DNA from: Clostridia bacterium
GTDB lineage: Bacteria; Bacillota; Clostridia; Christensenellales; UBA1242
Assembly: GCA_017473795.1 (NCBI GenBank)
Contig: JAFUJE010000041.1
Location: forward strand, 1 to 7,940
Direction: 5' to 3'
Length of the DNA: 7,940 bases
Each line of letters starts with the position of its first letter. Position 1 is the first letter of the stretch. The notes below the pieces were generated by a model, which had not been told where the DNA came from, searched no databases, and saw only the letters and a program-made list of their open reading frames with translations. Below are positions 5,852-7,940 of this stretch, in pieces. The position numbers and the translations under genes are program-made.

Positions 5852-6505
5852 TTAGAAATCAATCTTGAAACCTTTTGCCATTGCTTCAAGTGCATCTGCC
5901 ACTTCCCCTGCAAGTTCATTTGCGGTACGGTTGATTTTGTCTTGTATGTCTTGCTCTGCGGTACGTGCGTCACGCTCCATTTGTGAACTTGAACTATCTG
6001 CCGCACGGCTATACACTTCTTGCATAAAGTCGCTATACGGCAAAGCAAGAAGCAAATCACTTGAAACGCTGTTGTAATTCCCTATAATGGTATCACGGAC
6101 GTTTGCCCATAATTTATCATCAAGGTTCATTTGTTTCTTTACTTGTGCTTCAAATTCTTTTGCACCGCTGGCGGAACTTGTCGCTTGATTAAGAAATGCA
6201 ATAGCTTTTGCATATTCTTTCTTCAATGCTTTCCAACTGTCGCCCGTGTTGCCGAAACCTTTAACACTAAACTTTGAATAGCCTTGTATGTCGCCTTTTC
6301 CCAAAGCGGCAACCGCTGGCGAAAATACGCCCGCTTTTTCTATGTTCTGAATACGGCGGTTGGCTTGCTGAAACACACGCCGAATTTCTTTTCTTAAATC
6401 GGGGCTACTTTCGGTTGCATTGACAATTTCTTTATTTAGTTTGTTTTTGAATTGCTTTGAAACGCTTGAAGAAAACTTCAAATCAATTTTGACTTTACTT
6501 GCCAT
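5852..6505 (-). CDS. Candidate terminal protein (replication primer)
   Basis: A 217-aa, mainly helical protein, lysine-rich at the N-terminus (MASKVKIDLKFSSSVSKQFK) and acidic and helical at the C-terminus. It lies 18 nt upstream of the protein-primed polymerase, the place the terminal protein gene holds in phi29-like genomes, and its size fits (phi29 gp3 is 266 aa). Its role would be to offer a Ser, Thr or Tyr hydroxyl for the first nucleotide and remain bound to the 5' ends. Visible blocks are RRIQNIEKAGVFSPAVAALG (50-69), GYSKFSVKGFG (75-85), and a long helix with KEYAKAIAFLNQATSSASG (96-114). The serine run D-S-S-S-S-Q (170-175), at a loop between helices, is one possible priming site, but I cannot prove it. 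The ATG at 6505 has AGAGAGGT 7 nt upstream, directly abutting the dyad at 6521. Function is inferred mainly from position and general form. Confidence 0.6.
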   Translation of the reverse strand: MASKVKIDLKFSSSVSKQFKNKLNKEIVNATESSPDLRKEIRRVFQQANRRIQNIEKAGVFSPAVAALGKGDIQGYSKFSVKGFGNTGDSWKALKKEYAKAIAFLNQATSSASGAKEFEAQVKKQMNLDDKLWANVRDTIIGNYNSVSSDLLLALPYSDFMQEVYSRAADSSSSQMERDARTAEQDIQDKINRTANELAGEVADALEAMAKGFKIDF

Positions 6506-6520
6506 TGCCTTTACCTCTCT

Positions 6521-6535
6521 TTGTAGTCAACTACA
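6521..6535. repeat. GTAG-N4-CTAC dyad abutting the terminal-protein RBS
   Basis: TTGTAGTCAACTACA on the plus strand is identical over 15 bases to the copies at 1025-1039 and 3411-3425. It sits immediately upstream of the AGAGAGGT ribosome-binding site (6520-6513) of the candidate terminal protein, the same placement as the copy before the 35-aa gene. Binding of a protein or folding of the RNA here would affect terminal protein and polymerase expression. Confidence 0.75.
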
Positions 6536-6536
6536 C

Positions 6537-6556
6537 TATCAAACTATCGTTTGATA
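6537..6556. other. 8-bp-stem hairpin spanning the stop of the 76-aa gene
   Basis: TATCAAAC (6537-6544) and GTTTGATA (6549-6556) are perfect inverted arms around TATC. The stop codon of the 76-aa gene (6546-6544) lies at the loop. No T-run follows, so this is not a standard terminator. It sits next to the dyad at 6521-6535, so two inverted repeats are stacked in front of the candidate terminal protein gene. Confidence 0.5.
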
Positions 6557-6774
6557 TTTCTTTGAAACGGCATTGCGGTTTCCGATTTCTTTTGAAACGG
6601 CAACGGCGTTTCACTTGCTACAACGTGCGGTTTGGGCGGCTTTACTGTTTCCAGCTTCTTTATATCTTCATCGGTAAACGATTTCAGATAGTCCAGCCGT
6701 GAAGCAAGTTTTTCAATTTGTTCATCGGTCAGCGATTGAACAAAAGCGATCAATTCATCACGTTTGCTTGCCAT
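6544..6774 (-). CDS. 76-aa protein of unknown function with repeated PFQ motif
   Basis: A small protein with two parts. Residues 1-45 are predicted helical (MASKRDELIAFVQSLTDEQI, EKLASRLDYLKSFTDEDIKK), with two TDE-type helix caps. Residues 46-76 are a proline- and lysine-containing tail with a duplicated motif, SETPLPFQKK then SETAMPFQR, which looks like a linear peptide for binding a partner. I do not recognise the family. The ATG at 6774 is preceded by AGAGAGG at 8 nt, almost the same leader as that of the packaging ATPase. Between an SSB candidate and a terminal-protein candidate, a replication accessory role is possible, but this is only context. The hairpin at 6803-6827 lies upstream of it. 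Confidence 0.7.
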   Translation of the reverse strand: MASKRDELIAFVQSLTDEQIEKLASRLDYLKSFTDEDIKKLETVKPPKPHVVASETPLPFQKKSETAMPFQRNIKR

Positions 6775-6802
6775 GTGTCAAACCTCTCTTTCTGCTGAAA
6801 TA

Positions 6803-6827
6803 GGGGCATACCGTTGAGATATGCCCC
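6803..6827 (-). other. Hairpin between the SSB candidate and the 76-aa gene
   Basis: GGGGCATA (6803-6810) and TATGCCCC (6820-6827) can form an 8-bp, fairly GC-rich stem with a 9-nt loop, shortly after the stop at 6844-6842. Only a short T-containing stretch (TATTTC) follows on the minus strand, so it is a poor intrinsic terminator. It may be a partial terminator, attenuator or mRNA-stabilising element that sets the ratio of the abundant upstream protein to downstream replication genes. Confidence 0.5.
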
Positions 6828-6841
6828 CATAACGTCAACAC

Positions 6842-7204
6842 TTATTTCTTTTCAATGTCAACAAAGTTGATACCGAAACAATCACGGTTGAATTTTTCCT
6901 GCTTATATGCGTAAATGTAGAAACCAACTTCACCGTTATTGATTGCGGCAACTGCTTCATCATCGGCAAGAATTTCTTTTGCCGTGTCCAGCATGTGGGA
7001 CGGTGCATTAACAAAGCAACGGTCAGTAGCAAACACGGGTGCGGCGTTGTACTTGCTCTTTGTGTTAATGTAAATTGCTGTCAGCGGATAGACAACGCCT
7101 GCCCCGTCATTGTTGAACATGTCTGCCATGCTCTCATAGTTGAAGTTAGTCGTGTCAACGTCAAACTTTCTGCCCTTGTTAAACTTGCTTGCGAATTTTG
7201 CCAT
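6842..7204 (-). CDS. Candidate single-stranded DNA-binding protein
   Basis: A 120-aa protein that could coat single-stranded DNA produced by strand-displacement replication, the job of gp5 in phi29 (about 124 aa). The N-terminus is basic (MAKFASKFNKGRKFD), then comes alternating polar and hydrophobic sequence suited to beta-strands (GVVYPLTAIYINTKSKYN), a helix (HMLDTAKEILADDEAVAAIN) and two late strands rich in aromatics (EVGFYIYAYKQEKFNRD, CFGINFVDIE). Aromatic and basic residues in a small beta-rich protein fit an OB-like fold but do not prove it. The place, upstream of terminal protein and polymerase, matches that of the SSB in phi29-like early operons. ATG 7204 has AGAGGT 7 nt upstream. 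The leader carries the large dyad hairpin at 7251-7280, and a hairpin follows the gene. Confidence 0.5.
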   Translation of the reverse strand: MAKFASKFNKGRKFDVDTTNFNYESMADMFNNDGAGVVYPLTAIYINTKSKYNAAPVFATDRCFVNAPSHMLDTAKEILADDEAVAAINNGEVGFYIYAYKQEKFNRDCFGINFVDIEKK

Positions 7205-7250
7205 TTTGATTACCTCTACTTTCTTATATTATTTTTGAGTTTTATTTTGT

Positions 7251-7280
7251 GTAGTTGGCTACAATCAAGTAGCCAACTAC
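7251..7280. promoter_or_regulatory. 12-bp-stem hairpin built from two GTAG-N4-CTAC dyads
   Basis: GTAGTTGGCTAC (7251-7262) and GTAGCCAACTAC (7269-7280) are perfect 12-bp inverted arms around AATCAA. Each arm is itself a GTAG-N4-CTAC dyad like the copies at 1022, 3408 and 6521. It begins 11 nt after the stop of the HTH gene and precedes the SSB candidate start by about 46 nt. Neither strand has a following T-run strong enough for an intrinsic terminator, so an operator pair or RNA regulatory hairpin is more likely. Confidence 0.75.
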
Positions 7281-7291
7281 TGGCAAACTGA

Positions 7292-7940
7292 TTAAAGGTT
7301 AATACCATTCAGAAAATTTCTGATTTCTTGAAGCTTTGAAACCGTCATTGTGTCCTTGATAATTCTTTCATCTTCAAGAATTTTGCTAATGTTATCGGCT
7401 GTCTGAATAATCAGCATTGCCGTTTCATCAACCGTTTCTTCGGGTTCGGGTTCGCTTTCTTCTTCGGTTTCTTCAACCGCCTTGAAGTTGCCGTTTTCGT
7501 CAATTTCGCCTTTCTTGTATGCCTTGACAACTTCACGAATTTCTTTCGTTGTCATTTGCGGCGAAATTACTTCAAGTTCGTCCAGCTTTACCGCCGTATC
7601 GGGTTCGATTGCGTTAAGTTCAATCAACTGCGAAACTGTGTAATCTTCGTTTTCGTGTGTCAGAATGGAAACATAGCCTTTACCCTGCGGCGAGTGTTCA
7701 ATGAACTTTTCGGCGGCGGTTGTCAGCTTGTAAACCATGTTTTTCTTGTAGCCGAAAAGTCTTTCTGCATAATCGAAAACATCTTTGAAGCCATCTTCTT
7801 CAAACAAGTTTTCATTTCTGATAACAAGAAGCCTTGCAGAAATTTCAAACATGTTGCGTTTGGTAGCTGTCATTAACTTTTCGATTGCCCTTGTGTGACT
7901 TGCAAGCTTCTTATTCTTCAAGCCTACTTCTTTGTTGGCA
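7292..7940 (-). CDS. HTH / ParB-like DNA-binding protein, 5' end outside the window
   Basis: At least 209 residues. The frame stays open to the window edge (A-N-K-E-V-G precede the TTG at 7921), so the true start is probably beyond 7940. The N-terminal part (HTRAIEKLMTATKRNMFEIS, then ARLLVIRNENLFEEDGF) leads into FDYAERLFGYKKNMVYKL (49-66 counted from TTG), which looks like a helix-turn-helix of the type seen in ParB/KorB-like and DUF3102-like proteins of mobile elements. A second block, SQLIEL ... ISPQMTTKEIREVVKAYKKG (97-138), resembles the ParB-type segment that follows the HTH. An acidic spacer (EETEEESEPEPEE) and a C-terminal helical stretch, perhaps for dimerisation, complete it. In this context it may regulate early transcription or bind genome DNA, and it is a natural candidate to bind the dyads. 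That link is inference. Confidence 0.65.
   Translation of the reverse strand, partial: ANKEVGLKNKKLASHTRAIEKLMTATKRNMFEISARLLVIRNENLFEEDGFKDVFDYAERLFGYKKNMVYKLTTAAEKFIEHSPQGKGYVSILTHENEDYTVSQLIELNAIEPDTAVKLDELEVISPQMTTKEIREVVKAYKKGEIDENGNFKAVEETEEESEPEPEETVDETAMLIIQTADNISKILEDERIIKDTMTVSKLQEIRNFLNGINL

Noticed and set aside
5809..6077. Frames on either strand overlapping the terminal-protein candidate
   Set aside because: Cys/Arg- or Ser/Ala-rich by-products of a gene with good RBS and natural composition.
6995..7291. 98-aa plus-strand frame opposite the SSB candidate
   Set aside because: It has no RBS, runs through the hairpin at 7251-7280 and is antisense to a better supported gene.
1..7940. 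tRNA, rRNA, insertion sequence, integrase or terminal inverted repeat
   Set aside because: I saw no cloverleaf, ribosomal or transposase-like sequence, and no repeats shared between the two window ends.

Overview
The window is part of a small tailed-phage genome (or a prophage/contig of one) of the phi29-like, protein-primed podovirus type. The diagnostic set is a family B DNA polymerase with phi29-type motifs, a candidate terminal protein directly in front of it, a gp16-like DNA-packaging ATPase, a gp10-like portal (upper collar) protein and a gp11-like lower collar protein. Base composition is low GC (about 40% by eye), ribosome-binding sites are strong Gram-positive AGGGGG / AGAGAGG types, and the protein style suggests a phage of a low-GC anaerobic Firmicute (Clostridia or relatives). 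The host is inference, and no terminal inverted repeat or genome end is visible.

Every gene I accept is on the minus strand, so the reading order runs from high to low coordinates. The replication block comes first: an HTH/ParB-like DNA-binding protein open at the window edge (7940-7292), a 120-aa candidate ssDNA-binding protein (7204-6842), a 76-aa unknown (6774-6544), the candidate terminal protein (6505-5852) and the DNA polymerase (5833-3608, TTG start). Two mini-proteins of 54 and 35 aa (3593-3429 and 3392-3285) follow, then the packaging ATPase (3265-2129). Just after the ATPase is a near-perfect sigma-A promoter (-35 TTGACA, -10 TATAAT, 16-bp spacer; 2097-2070). It should start the morphogenesis block: a 64-aa holin-like membrane protein (2042-1848), the portal (1845-643) with an unusual acidic repeat tail, the lower collar protein (646-47), and the first codons of another gene running off the window at position 1. 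Genes are tightly packed, with a 2-nt gap and a 4-nt overlap in the collar region.

The genes fit one life cycle. The terminal protein and polymerase would replicate a linear genome from protein-capped ends, the SSB candidate and HTH protein would support and control this, the ATPase would pump DNA through the portal, and the lower collar would join portal to tail.

The most unusual non-coding signal is a family of short dyads, GTAG-N4-CTAC. Two copies share 20 identical bases (one intergenic, one inside the portal gene), a third abuts the terminal-protein RBS, and two more form a 12-bp-stem hairpin downstream of the HTH gene. A half-site lies just upstream of the late promoter. This looks like an undescribed operator or RNA-element system. 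Other points to examine are the tandemly repeated acidic tail of the portal and the pair of helical mini-proteins.
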